64,000 bases of DNA from Geothrix sp. (GTDB lineage Bacteria > Acidobacteriota > Holophagae > Holophagales > Holophagaceae): positions 1,054,001-1,118,000 of the forward strand of contig NZ_JAHRYQ010000001.1 of NCBI RefSeq assembly GCF_020622065.1, read 5' to 3'. This document shows, one piece after another, positions 18,035 through 26,263 of the stretch. The notes beneath the pieces were generated by a model. The model worked only from the letters and a program-made list of their open reading frames with translations. It ran no database searches and was not told where the DNA came from. Positions within the stretch are counted from its first letter, which is position 1; every line of letters starts with the position of its first letter. A program made the position numbers and the translations under genes.

Positions 18035-18071
18035 CGAAAAAGGCACGCGTTTGCGTGTCTTTTTCGTTTTT
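18035..18071 (+). terminator. Intrinsic terminator after the HIT gene
   Basis: CGAAAAAGGCACGC (18035-18048) pairs with GCGTGTCTTTTTCG (18053-18066) through 14 bp with one G-T pair and a 4-base loop. Five T residues and a further T-rich stretch follow. It separates the HIT gene from the dcw promoter region. Confidence 0.9.
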
Positions 18072-18079
18072 ATTTCCGC

Positions 18080-18107
18080 TTGTTGCAATCTCGGGTCTTT
18101 CTAGACT
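18080..18107 (+). promoter_or_regulatory. Candidate promoter of the dcw cluster
   Basis: TTGTTG (18080-18085), a 16-base spacer and TAGACT (18102-18107) give a modest sigma-70-type match. It lies between the HIT terminator and the MraZ repeats, where the mraZ promoter is expected. Confidence 0.4.
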
Positions 18108-18111
18108 TTGA

Positions 18112-18156
18112 GGTGGCTCTCAGTGGAGAAAAGTGGTCTGAAGTGGATCAAAGTGG
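18112..18156 (+). promoter_or_regulatory. MraZ box: five direct repeats at 10-bp spacing
   Basis: GGTGG at 18112 and AGTGG at 18122, 18132, 18142 and 18152 occur at exactly one DNA turn, the last three as AAGTGG. MraZ is known to bind short GTGG/TGGG-type direct repeats of this period just upstream of its own gene and to repress the dcw operon. Most described boxes have three or four repeats; here there are four strong copies and one weaker outer copy. The mraZ GTG start is about 55 bases downstream. Confidence 0.85.
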
Positions 18157-18210
18157 TCTCACCTCGCATCCATCGGCCTCTCCTGGGTAGCTGGTTGAAA
18201 GGCGATACCG

Positions 18211-18696
18211 GTGCTGCGACTTCGCGGAAACTCACCGGCCACGGTGGATGAGAAGGGCCGTCTGAAGCTCCCCTCATCCTTCAAGGCCGAGCTGGAAACC
18301 TTCGCCCAGGGCGAAGGGGGCCGGGGTCTGCGCGAGGGCATTCCCGCCCTGCGGCACTACCTGACTTCGCTGGACGGCCGCTCCGCCCGGCTCTATCCCC
18401 TGCCGGTCTGGGAGGCCATCGAGGCGCGTCTGGCGGCCCTGCCGTCCACCAGCCCCGCCAAGCGCAAGTTCCTGGAGACCACCGCCTACTTCGGCAGCGA
18501 AGTGGAGCCGGATGCCCAGGGCCGCTTCGTCATCCCGCCCATCCTGCGCGAGGCCGCCCAGCTCACGGGCGAGGTGGCCGTGCTGGGCCAGATGGACCAC
18601 CTGGCCCTGTGGAACAAGGCCGGCTTCGAGCGGCGCCTCGCGGCCGAGCCCCTCGGTGCCGACGACCTGGCGCAGCTTGCGGACCTGGGGATCTGA
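18211..18696 (+). CDS. mraZ: MraZ, transcriptional regulator of the dcw cluster
   Basis: A 161-residue protein with two SpoVT-AbrB-like domains. The first opens MLRLRGNSPATVDEKGRLKLPSSF, the second contains PDAQGRFVIPPILREAA. MraZ forms a ring that binds the repeats found directly upstream. The start is a GTG preceded by GAAAGG. The final ATGATG run overlaps with rsmH (TGATG), so the two genes are coupled. Slightly longer than E. coli MraZ (152). Confidence 0.94.
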   Translation: MLRLRGNSPATVDEKGRLKLPSSFKAELETFAQGEGGRGLREGIPALRHYLTSLDGRSARLYPLPVWEAIEARLAALPSTSPAKRKFLETTAYFGSEVEPDAQGRFVIPPILREAAQLTGEVAVLGQMDHLALWNKAGFERRLAAEPLGADDLAQLADLGI

Positions 18697-19661
18697 TGAT
18701 GACCATTCAGCCCCCCATCCATGTGCCCGTCCTCCTCCAGGAGGTGCTGGACAACCTGATGCTGCCTCCGGCCGCGCGGGTCCTCGACCTGACCCTGGGC
18801 CTGGGCGGCCATGCCGAAGCCCTGCTGGGGCGGTGCGACAAGGCTGCCGCCTACCTGGGTGTGGATCGCGACCCCGAGGCCCGCTACCTGGCCCGCCGCC
18901 GCCTGGGCGACGACGGCCGCGTGGAGATCCTGGCGGGGAACTACGAGGACATCTGGACCGATCCCCAGTTCCTGGCCTGGACCGGAGCCCATGCCCCGGG
19001 CGGCTTCGACGCCATCCTGGCGGACCTGGGCGTTTCCACGCTGCAGCTCCGAACTCCGGAGCGGGGCTTCAGTTTCCGGGACGAAGGCCCCCTCGACATG
19101 CGCATGGACACGAATGCCGGCCCCACCGCCCTGGAATGGATCGCGGAGCAGACCGACGAAAGCCTGGCCGACGCGATCTACCAGTTCGGCGAAGAGCGTG
19201 CCAGCCGGCCCATCGCCCGCGCCATCCTCCGGGCGCATGGCGAAGGCCGGCTGGCCACCACGCGGGATCTGGCCCAGGCCGTCTACACCGTGATCCCCCG
19301 CGAACCGGCCAAGAGGAAGGGCCAGAGCGATCCCGCCACCCGGACCTTCCAGGCCATCCGCATCGCCGTGAACGGCGAGCTGGACCGGCTGGCTGGGGCG
19401 CTGGAGGCGGCGGTCTCCCACCTGCGGCCCGGCGGTCGCCTGGCGGTCATCAGCTTCCACAGCCTGGAGGACCGCATCGTCAAGCAGACCCTGCGGCGCC
19501 TCGCGGGCACCTACGACGGGCCCGGCCGCGTGGCCCCCGCACCGCTTCCCAAGGTCCTCAAGCTCATCCATCCCGGTGGCATCGCCCCCAGCGAGGCCGA
19601 AGCCGCCGGCAACCCCCCCTCCCGGTCCGCCCGCTTGCGCGTGGCGGAACGGCTCCCCTGA
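18696..19661 (+). CDS. rsmH: 16S rRNA (cytosine(1402)-N4)-methyltransferase
   Basis: SAM-dependent methylation of C1402 in the ribosomal P site. 321 residues. The N-terminal HVPVLLQEVLDNL, the SAM motif LDLTLGLGGHAEALL, DLGVSTLQLRTPERGFSFR, TRTFQAIRIAVNGELD and the C-terminal AVISFHSLEDRIVKQ are all family hallmarks. The first of two consecutive ATGs overlaps the mraZ stop. Second gene of the dcw cluster. Confidence 0.96.
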   Translation: MMTIQPPIHVPVLLQEVLDNLMLPPAARVLDLTLGLGGHAEALLGRCDKAAAYLGVDRDPEARYLARRRLGDDGRVEILAGNYEDIWTDPQFLAWTGAHAPGGFDAILADLGVSTLQLRTPERGFSFRDEGPLDMRMDTNAGPTALEWIAEQTDESLADAIYQFGEERASRPIARAILRAHGEGRLATTRDLAQAVYTVIPREPAKRKGQSDPATRTFQAIRIAVNGELDRLAGALEAAVSHLRPGGRLAVISFHSLEDRIVKQTLRRLAGTYDGPGRVAPAPLPKVLKLIHPGGIAPSEAEAAGNPPSRSARLRVAERLP

Positions 19662-19672
19662 CCGAGGTACCC

Positions 19673-20041
19673 ATGGCCGCCGGAACTCTGCCGAGCCCCG
19701 CCGCTCCCGTCCGCATGGTCGAGAGCGAAGGCATCCTGCGCATGCTGCTGCTGGTGCTGGCACTGGCCATGCCCCTCGGCACCCTTGCCTATCTGAAGAT
19801 CCAGAGCACGCGCCTGAGCTACGCCATGGGCGACTTGAAAGAGCGCATCCGCAAGGAGGAGGAGTTCCAGCGCAAGCTCATGCTGGAGCGCAGCCGCTAC
19901 CAGCGCGATGAGGAAGTCCAGGTCTACGCCCAGAAGGCGGGGCTCCAGCCCCGCAAGCAGGGCCATCTGATCCGCCGGGCCTTCACGCCCGAGGACCAGC
20001 GCCTCGCCAAGCTCCGTCCCGTGTCCTCCGAAGGGCTGTAG
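19673..20041 (+). CDS. ftsL: FtsL-like cell division protein
   Basis: A 122-residue bitopic membrane protein: short cytoplasmic N-terminus, one transmembrane segment at about residues 21-41 (ILRMLLLVLALAMPLGTLAY), then a charged helical region (about 43-90) that should form a coiled coil. FtsL is poorly conserved in sequence; the call rests on size, topology and position between rsmH and the division transpeptidase. The ATG at 19673 lies 11 bases after rsmH with GAGG upstream. Confidence 0.8.
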   Translation: MAAGTLPSPAAPVRMVESEGILRMLLLVLALAMPLGTLAYLKIQSTRLSYAMGDLKERIRKEEEFQRKLMLERSRYQRDEEVQVYAQKAGLQPRKQGHLIRRAFTPEDQRLAKLRPVSSEGL

Positions 20042-20101
20042 CCTATAGGCTGTGGGGCGCTGCGGCCCCGCGTCACCGCTCCATCCAGCCCCGGCCTTCC
20101 C

Positions 20102-22243
20102 GTGTCCCTCCGCTTCGCCACTGAACCCCGTGCTTCCCGGCGCCTGCTGGGCCGGCAGGATCCCCAGGATCTGCTGGGCCGGCGCATGCCCTGGATCATG
20201 GGGGGCATGGCCTTCTGGGCCCTCTGCATCCTCCTTCGGCTCTTCTGGCTGCAGGGGGTGGAGCACAAGCGCTACCGCGCCAAGGCCGACCAGCAGCACA
20301 CCACGGTGGTACCCATTCCGCCCATCCGTGGGGAGCTGCGGGACCGACGGGGCGAGCCGCTGGCCATCTCCATCAAAGTCGAAAGCCTCTTCGCCGATCC
20401 CCGCGTGTTCTATCCGGACTACAAGCCGGTGAAGGGGGAGGAGCGGCACTGGGGCGAGCCGGACCGCCGGGCCGCGTCCGAGGTGGCCGCCAAGCTGGCC
20501 CCCATCCTGGAGCAGACCCGTGGGCAGGTGATGGAAAAGCTCCTGCGCAAGAAGACCTTCGTCTACCTCGAGCGGCACCTGCCCCCCATCAAGACCGCCG
20601 CCGTGCGGGCCTTGAACCTGGATGGCATCGAGTTCCAGCCCGAGAGCCGCCGCTTCTACCCGCGCGGCAGCCTGGCGGCGCAGATCATCGGCTTCACGAA
20701 CATCGACGGCCTGGGCCAGCTGGGCATCGAGCAGACCTACGACAAGCAGCTGGCGGGGCTGAAGGGGGAGCTCATCGCCCCCCGCGACGCCCATGGCAAG
20801 CTGCTCATCCTCCAGGAGAACTATAGCCAGGTGCCCGTGAATGGGGCCTCGCTCCAGCTAAGCCTTGATGCCTCCATCCAGCACATCGTGGAGGACGCGC
20901 TGGAGGAGGGGGTGCGCCTGTCCCGTCCCCGCACGGCCTATGCCGTGGTGGTGGATCCCCAGACCGGCGAAATCCTGGCCATGGCCGGCACGCCCACCTT
21001 CGACCCGAACCACATCCTGCCGAAGAAGTTCCTCAACCGCGGCGAGGCCGAGCTGTCGGCCAGCGAGCGCGAAGAGCTGCGCCGGGAGCTGGAACGCCAG
21101 AAGGCGGCCCGCAAGGTGCATCCCGTGGAGGATGTCTACGAGCCCGGCTCCACCATGAAGATCTTCACCGCCGCCATCGCCCTGGAAGAGCGCAAGGTCC
21201 ACCTGGGGGAACGCATCGACTGCCTGGCCGGCCGCTGGCTGTACAGCCCGAAGGTCCCCCCCATCACCGATACACACCGCCACGGCGTGCTCACCTTCGA
21301 GGAAGTCCTCTGGCAGAGCTCCAACATCGGTGCCGCCAAGATGGGCATCCGGCTGGATCCCGCCGTGCACTACCAGTACCTCCGCAAGTTCGGCTTCGGA
21401 GATGCGACCGGGCTGAACTTCCCAGGCGAGAGCCCGGGCCGCATGATCGCCCCTGACCGCTGGAGCGTGCCGACCCAGTACACCTTCTCCTACGGCTATG
21501 GCCTCAGCACCACGCCTTTGCAGATCCTCATGGCCGGCTGCGCCCTGGCCAACGGCGGCAAGCTCATGCAGCCGATCCTGGTGCAGCGCATCTACAACGA
21601 CAAGGGCCTCCTGCTGAAGGAATTCAAGCCCACTGTGCGCGGGCAGGTGCTGAGCGAGGAGACCGCGAACCTGATGAAGGAGACGCTCAAGGGCGTCCTC
21701 ACCCAGGGCACGGGCAAGCGGGCCCGGCTCGACAACGGCGTGGAGGCCTTCGGCAAGACCGGCACCAGCCGCAAGCTCATCGACGGGAAGTACGACCCCA
21801 AGCGCCACTTCGCCTCCTTCATGGGCTTCTTCCCGGCAGACAAGCCGCAGTACGGCGTGCTGGTCATGCTCGACGATCCCGCGGGCGACACCACCGGCGG
21901 CGATGTGGCCGCGCCCCTCTTCAAGCGCATCGGCGATGGGATCCTCCGTTTCCGGCAGACCACCCCGGACCTGGACCGCGAAGCGGACCTGAAGCTGTCC
22001 CTGCGCGATTGGCCCGTGAGCGAGACGGACGAGGCCGCCGTCCATGTGGAGCGGGGCCGCGTGCCCGACCTCAAGGGGCTGAGCCTCAAGGCTGCCATCC
22101 ACCGCGTGGTGCTGGTGGGTGGCAGTCCCCGGGTGGAGTCGTCGCCGGGAACGACCGCGACGCGGGTGCTGGGCCAGAGCCCCGAACCCGGCGCCCCGCT
22201 GGAGCCGGGGACAGTGGTGAAGATCAAGGCGGGGATGCCATGA
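20102..22243 (+). CDS. ftsI: Division penicillin-binding protein with PASTA domain
   Basis: Septal peptidoglycan transpeptidase (class B PBP). 713 residues from a GTG start. One transmembrane anchor at about 31-52, a PBP dimerisation domain (PIRGELRDRRGEPLAIS), then the transpeptidase domain with Ser350-Thr-Met-Lys353, Ser406-Ser-Asn408 and Lys552-Thr-Gly. A single PASTA domain (about 650-713) ends the protein, as in Spo-type and many non-enteric FtsI. A charged stretch of roughly 20 extra residues, rich in Glu/Arg (about 310-340), sits just before the active-site serine. Its TGA overlaps the murE ATG. Confidence 0.94.
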   Translation: MSLRFATEPRASRRLLGRQDPQDLLGRRMPWIMGGMAFWALCILLRLFWLQGVEHKRYRAKADQQHTTVVPIPPIRGELRDRRGEPLAISIKVESLFADPRVFYPDYKPVKGEERHWGEPDRRAASEVAAKLAPILEQTRGQVMEKLLRKKTFVYLERHLPPIKTAAVRALNLDGIEFQPESRRFYPRGSLAAQIIGFTNIDGLGQLGIEQTYDKQLAGLKGELIAPRDAHGKLLILQENYSQVPVNGASLQLSLDASIQHIVEDALEEGVRLSRPRTAYAVVVDPQTGEILAMAGTPTFDPNHILPKKFLNRGEAELSASEREELRRELERQKAARKVHPVEDVYEPGSTMKIFTAAIALEERKVHLGERIDCLAGRWLYSPKVPPITDTHRHGVLTFEEVLWQSSNIGAAKMGIRLDPAVHYQYLRKFGFGDATGLNFPGESPGRMIAPDRWSVPTQYTFSYGYGLSTTPLQILMAGCALANGGKLMQPILVQRIYNDKGLLLKEFKPTVRGQVLSEETANLMKETLKGVLTQGTGKRARLDNGVEAFGKTGTSRKLIDGKYDPKRHFASFMGFFPADKPQYGVLVMLDDPAGDTTGGDVAAPLFKRIGDGILRFRQTTPDLDREADLKLSLRDWPVSETDEAAVHVERGRVPDLKGLSLKAAIHRVVLVGGSPRVESSPGTTATRVLGQSPEPGAPLEPGTVVKIKAGMP

Positions 22244-23697
22244 AGCTGGACGCGCTCATTGATGGAATCGCCCTGCGGCGCTCCGGTCCAGAGGTCGAGG
22301 TGGTGGACCTCACCAGCGACAGCCGGGAAGTTCGCTCCGGCTGGGCCTTTCTGGCCCTGAAGGGCGAGCAGGCCGATGGCGCGGCCTTCGTCCCCCAGGC
22401 GCTGACGCAAGGTGCCAGCGCTGTCGTTTCGGCCATGGGCGTCGCGGTGCCCGAGACTGTCGCCAGCTGCACCTTCACGGGGGATCCCAGGCTGCAGATG
22501 GCCGACTTGGCCCGTCGCCTGCACGGCCTGCCGGATGAGCGGCTGGCCCTCATCGGCGTCACCGGTACCAACGGCAAGACCACCACCACCACTTTGATCC
22601 GCCAACTCTTGCGCGGCGCGGGGATCGGCTGCGGGCTCGTGGGCACCGTCTTGAATGCCGCGGGGGACCGGGAGGAGGAGGCCGTCCGCACCACGCCGGA
22701 AAGCCCCGCCTTCTACCGCTGGCTGCACCGCAGCGTGGAGGCCGGCGACCGGGCCTCGGCGGTCGAGGTGAGCAGCCACGCCCTCTGCCTGGGCCGGGTC
22801 CACGGCGCGCGCTTCAAGGTGGGCGTCTTCACGAACCTCACGCAGGATCACCTGGACTACCACGGCACCCTGGAGGCCTATTTCGAGGCGAAGCACCGCC
22901 TGGTGGCGCAAAGCGGGCGCTTCCTCGTGAACGCCGACGACGCCTGGGGCCGCGGCCTGCTGGAGCGGGAAGGCCATGTGAGCTACGCCGTGGACCGCCC
23001 CGCCTGCTACCGGGCCCATGGTCTGGAGCTGGGCCCCACGGGGACCCGCTTCACCCTCCATTCGGCCAAGGGAAGCTGGGAAGTCCACAGCCCCCTGCTG
23101 GGCCGCTTCAATGTCTACAACCTGCTGGCGGCCCTGGCCGCCTGCGCTGAGGCTGGCTTCGATCTGGATCGGCTGGTGCCGGCCGTGCCCAAGGTGACTG
23201 GCGCCCCGGGCCGGCTGGAGCGGGTGGACTGCGGTCAGCCCTTTGGCGTGATGGTGGATTACGCCCATACGCCAGATGCCCTGGAGAAGCTGCTGGCCGA
23301 AGGCCGGCGCCTGCTGCCGCCGGGGGGCCGCCTGCATGTGCTCTTCGGCTGCGGCGGCGACCGCGACCGGGCCAAGCGCCCCCTCATGGCGGCAGCCGTG
23401 GCGGCCGGGGCCGATGTGCTCTGGCACACCAGCGACAACCCCCGCACCGAGGACCCGGAGCGCATCCTGGACGATGCCGCCCCCGGGATTCCCGAAGCCA
23501 TCCGTGCCGACGGCGCCCGGTACCACCGCCGCGCCGATCGCCGCGAATCCGTGCGTCGCGCCCTGATGGACTGCCGGCCCGGCGACCTGCTGTTGCTGGC
23601 GGGGAAGGGCCACGAACCCTACCAGGAAATCGGTGGCGTGAAATACCCCTACAGCGACCGCAGCGCCGTGGAAGCCGTGCTCGGGGAGTCGAAGTGA
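22240..23697 (+). CDS. murE: UDP-MurNAc-tripeptide synthetase (meso-DAP adding)
   Basis: Adds the third amino acid to the peptidoglycan precursor. 485 residues. The ATP loop is GVTGTNGKTTTT, followed by TTPESP and SSHALCLGRVHG. DNPRTEDP near the C-terminus is the meso-diaminopimelate-specific form of the DNPR motif, so a Gram-negative type wall is expected. The frame is open upstream, but the ATG at 22240 overlaps the ftsI stop by four bases (ATGA). Its own stop overlaps the GTG of the next gene. Confidence 0.96.
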   Translation: MKLDALIDGIALRRSGPEVEVVDLTSDSREVRSGWAFLALKGEQADGAAFVPQALTQGASAVVSAMGVAVPETVASCTFTGDPRLQMADLARRLHGLPDERLALIGVTGTNGKTTTTTLIRQLLRGAGIGCGLVGTVLNAAGDREEEAVRTTPESPAFYRWLHRSVEAGDRASAVEVSSHALCLGRVHGARFKVGVFTNLTQDHLDYHGTLEAYFEAKHRLVAQSGRFLVNADDAWGRGLLEREGHVSYAVDRPACYRAHGLELGPTGTRFTLHSAKGSWEVHSPLLGRFNVYNLLAALAACAEAGFDLDRLVPAVPKVTGAPGRLERVDCGQPFGVMVDYAHTPDALEKLLAEGRRLLPPGGRLHVLFGCGGDRDRAKRPLMAAAVAAGADVLWHTSDNPRTEDPERILDDAAPGIPEAIRADGARYHRRADRRESVRRALMDCRPGDLLLLAGKGHEPYQEIGGVKYPYSDRSAVEAVLGESK

Positions 23698-24680
23698 CGC
23701 GGCTGCTCCAGGTCACGGGTCCGGACGATCCCGCGATCCGCGAAGCGGCCGCGATCCTGGCCTCCGGCGGCCTGGTGGCCTTCCCCACGGAGACCGTCTA
23801 TGGTCTGGGTGCGGACGGGCTCAATCCCGAGGCTGTGGCGCGCATCTACGCCGCGAAGGGCCGCCCCGCCACGAACCCCGTCATCCTGCATGTGGCCGAT
23901 GCCGGTGCGGCCCGGGCGCTGGTGTCCCGATGGCCCGCCGAGGCCCAGGCCCTGGTCGAGCGGTTCTGGCCGGGCCCGCTGACCCTGGTGCTGCCGGCCT
24001 CGGAGACGGTGCCCGCCATCGTCCGCGCGGGGGGCCCTTCGGTGGCGCTGCGCTGCCCGGCGCATCCGGTGGCGCTGGCTCTGATCCGTGCCGCGGGCCG
24101 GCCCCTGGCGGCACCCAGCGCCAACCGCAGCCAGCACCTCTCTCCCACCCGCGCCGAGCATGTGGCTTCCAGCCTGGGGGAGGCGGTGGATCTCATCCTT
24201 GATGGGGGGGCGACGGCAGCCGGTCTCGAATCCACCATCCTCGATCTCAGCGGAGAGGCTCCCCGGATCCTGCGGCCCGGGCCCATCCAGCCTGCTGAAT
24301 TGGCCGCCCTCATCGGCCCAGTGGACCTGTGGGCGGGTGCGGTGAAGGCTGGGGTGCGCCAAGCCGCCCCCGGCATGGCGGAGCGCCATTACGCGCCCCG
24401 GGCCCGGCTGGAGCTGGTGGCGCCAGGATCGGGTCTGGCGGCTGCTTCCGGGCGCGTGGCCTATGTGGCCCTGGGGGTCCTGCCGCACCTGCCCGGCGGG
24501 GTCCGCGGCGTCCTCCTTCCGTTGGACGCGGAGGCCGTGGGGACTCGGCTGTACGCCCTCCTGCACGAGCTGGATGATGCGGGATTCGAGCGCATCCTCA
24601 TGGAACGGCCACCGGAGACGGAGGCTTGGCTGGCGGTGCGGGACCGGCTACGCCGTGCATCCGCCAAGGAGCCGGCATGA
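23694..24680 (+). CDS. Threonylcarbamoyl-AMP synthase, long form
   Basis: Makes threonylcarbamoyl-adenylate for the t6A37 modification of ANN-decoding tRNAs. 328 residues: a YrdC/Sua5 domain (1-205) with PTETVYGLGADGLNP, RPATNPVILHVA, the SANRSQHLSPT segment and LESTILDLSG, then a linker and a small C-terminal Sua5 domain. The GTG start overlaps the murE stop (GTGA). It is an unusual guest in a dcw cluster; the tight overlaps on both sides show it is part of the operon. It could be called tsaC or sua5; the C-terminal domain favours the latter. Confidence 0.92.
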   Translation: MTRLLQVTGPDDPAIREAAAILASGGLVAFPTETVYGLGADGLNPEAVARIYAAKGRPATNPVILHVADAGAARALVSRWPAEAQALVERFWPGPLTLVLPASETVPAIVRAGGPSVALRCPAHPVALALIRAAGRPLAAPSANRSQHLSPTRAEHVASSLGEAVDLILDGGATAAGLESTILDLSGEAPRILRPGPIQPAELAALIGPVDLWAGAVKAGVRQAAPGMAERHYAPRARLELVAPGSGLAAASGRVAYVALGVLPHLPGGVRGVLLPLDAEAVGTRLYALLHELDDAGFERILMERPPETEAWLAVRDRLRRASAKEPA

Positions 24681-24877
24681 GCACGAAGCAGGAGCGGAGT
24701 GCCACTTTGGCGCAGCCGAAGCCCTCCCCCCTATCGCACCTGGCATCAAGCCAGGTGCTCCTGCTCGGCCTTGCCTCGCTGAGGCGGGTCCCTGGGTGCG
24801 GCACAGGGAGGCTCCGCCTCCGCAAGCGAAGCGCGCCGGAGCACGCATCGCGTGCGTTAGGCGGAGGTGCCGCATGA
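24677..24877 (+). CDS. 66-residue ORF in a hairpin-rich insert between sua5 and murF
   Basis: The ATG overlaps the sua5 TGA by four bases and its own TGA overlaps the murF ATG by four bases, so the frame fits exactly between them. The peptide begins MSTKQERSATLAQPKPSP and is basic, arginine- and alanine-rich, with a short hydrophobic stretch (SSQVLLLGLASL); no family was recognised. The DNA holds three perfect inverted repeats (9, 5 and 6 bp arms), so the sequence may be constrained as a structured or mobile repeat rather than as protein. Translation would deliver ribosomes to murF. Confidence 0.4.
   Translation: MSTKQERSATLAQPKPSPLSHLASSQVLLLGLASLRRVPGCGTGRLRLRKRSAPEHASRALGGGAA
24736..24821. 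repeat. Three tandem stem-loops inside the sua5-murF insert
   Basis: GCACCTGGC/GCCAGGTGC (24736-24744 and 24750-24758, 5-base loop), GCCTC/GAGGC (24773-24777 and 24781-24785, 3-base loop) and GGAGGC/GCCTCC (24807-24812 and 24816-24821, 3-base loop). No T-run follows any of them. They resemble a REP/BIME-type intergenic element or an RNA processing site. A search of the same genome for copies would decide. Confidence 0.55.
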
Positions 24878-26253
24878 GTCTCTGGTCCCTGTTCCAGGTG
24901 GCCTCCCAAGTGGGGGGAGAGATCCTCGGCGACGGCGCGGTGAGGCCCTCGTCCCTCTCCCTGGATACCCGGACGATCCAGCCTGGCGCCTGCTTCGTCG
25001 CCCTGCGGGCCGAGCGGGATGGCCATGCTTTCTGCGCCCAGGCGGTCGAGAGGGGCGCCGCGGCCCTGCTGGTGGATCATCCTCTGGACAGCGGGTGTCC
25101 ACAGCTGGTGGTGCCCGATACGCTGGCGGCCCTCCAGCGGTGGGGCCAGGTGCGGCTGGCGGCCGTGCGCCCCCGGGCCGTGTTCGGCGTGACCGGCAGC
25201 GTGGGCAAGACCAGCACCAAGGAGCTGCTGGCGGCGGCCGTGGGGGGCTGGAAGACACCGGGCAATCGCAACAACACCCTGGGGCTGCCCGAGGCCCTGG
25301 CGACCCTGCCGGAGGGCCTGGGCGCCGCGGTGCTTGAGATGGGCATGAGCACACCCGGCGAGATCCGCCGCCTGACGGAAATCGTCCCGCTGGATTTCGG
25401 ACTCATCACCCTGGTCGGCACAGCCCACATCGAGAACTTCGCCAAGGGCCAACAAGGCATTGCGGAGGCCAAGGGCGAGCTGGTGGCGGGCCTGGTGCCG
25501 GGAGGCGCCTGGGCCTACCTGGCGGCGGACGAGTGGTGTCGCTGGATCGCCGGGCAGCCCTGGGCCCGCCATGCCGAGGCCCTCCCCGTGGGCCAGGGGC
25601 AGGCCTACGGCTGGGAAGGGGTCGAATCCCTGGGCGCCGCCGGCGAGGCCTTCCGCCTGCGGACGCCCATGGGCGAACTCCCGGTGAGGATCCAGCTGCC
25701 AGGGGAACACCAGGTTCGGAATGCGGCGCTCGCCGCCACCCTCGCGCTCCGAGCCGGGTTCGATCCGGAGCGTGTCGTGGCGGGCCTGGGAGCCGTCCTG
25801 CCCGAGCCCGGCCGGGGGCGTCTCCTCCCGCTCGCCGGGGGCGGCTGCATCCTGGACGAGACCTACAACGCCAGCTTCGATTCCATCCTCGCCTGCGCCC
25901 GGGCCCTTCTGCAGCTGCCGGGTGGCGAGGCCCTGGCTGTGCTGGGCTCCATGCGCGAACTGGGTCCCGAGGCGCTGCGCATCCACCGGGAGACCGGCGT
26001 GGCCCTGAAGGCCCAGGGCCTTTCCCGCCTCTGGGCTTATGGTGATTTCGCGGCCGCCTACGCCGAGGGCTTCGGGCCTGGGGCCCGGGCCTTCCCGGAT
26101 TTCGAGGCTTTGCGCGACGGGGCCGGCGGACTCTCCGCAATCCCGCCGGGAGCCCGTATCCTGGTGAAGGGAAGCCGATTCTGGCGGGCCGAGCGCGCCG
26201 TGGAATTCCTTCTGCAATCCTCTGCCCTCAGTCCCCAGTCCTCAGGCTCTTGA
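24874..26253 (+). CDS. murF: UDP-MurNAc-tripeptide:D-Ala-D-Ala ligase
   Basis: Adds D-Ala-D-Ala to complete the UDP-MurNAc-pentapeptide. 459 residues. The ATP loop is GVTGSVGKTSTKELL, followed by TPGNRNNTLGLPE, the EMGMSTPGEIRRL segment, GTAHIENFA and DETYNASFDSI. GGAGG six bases before the ATG at 24874 supports the start. The last residues (from SSALSPQSSGS) come from a CAGTCC-like repetitive stretch at the end of the gene and are unlikely to be conserved. Confidence 0.96.
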   Translation: MSLWSLFQVASQVGGEILGDGAVRPSSLSLDTRTIQPGACFVALRAERDGHAFCAQAVERGAAALLVDHPLDSGCPQLVVPDTLAALQRWGQVRLAAVRPRAVFGVTGSVGKTSTKELLAAAVGGWKTPGNRNNTLGLPEALATLPEGLGAAVLEMGMSTPGEIRRLTEIVPLDFGLITLVGTAHIENFAKGQQGIAEAKGELVAGLVPGGAWAYLAADEWCRWIAGQPWARHAEALPVGQGQAYGWEGVESLGAAGEAFRLRTPMGELPVRIQLPGEHQVRNAALAATLALRAGFDPERVVAGLGAVLPEPGRGRLLPLAGGGCILDETYNASFDSILACARALLQLPGGEALAVLGSMRELGPEALRIHRETGVALKAQGLSRLWAYGDFAAAYAEGFGPGARAFPDFEALRDGAGGLSAIPPGARILVKGSRFWRAERAVEFLLQSSALSPQSSGS

Positions 26254-26263
26254 ACGGATCCCC

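Noticed and set aside
24736-24821. CRISPR-like array in the sua5-murF insert
   Set aside because: The inverted repeats differ from one another and there are no regular spacers; no cas genes are present in the window.
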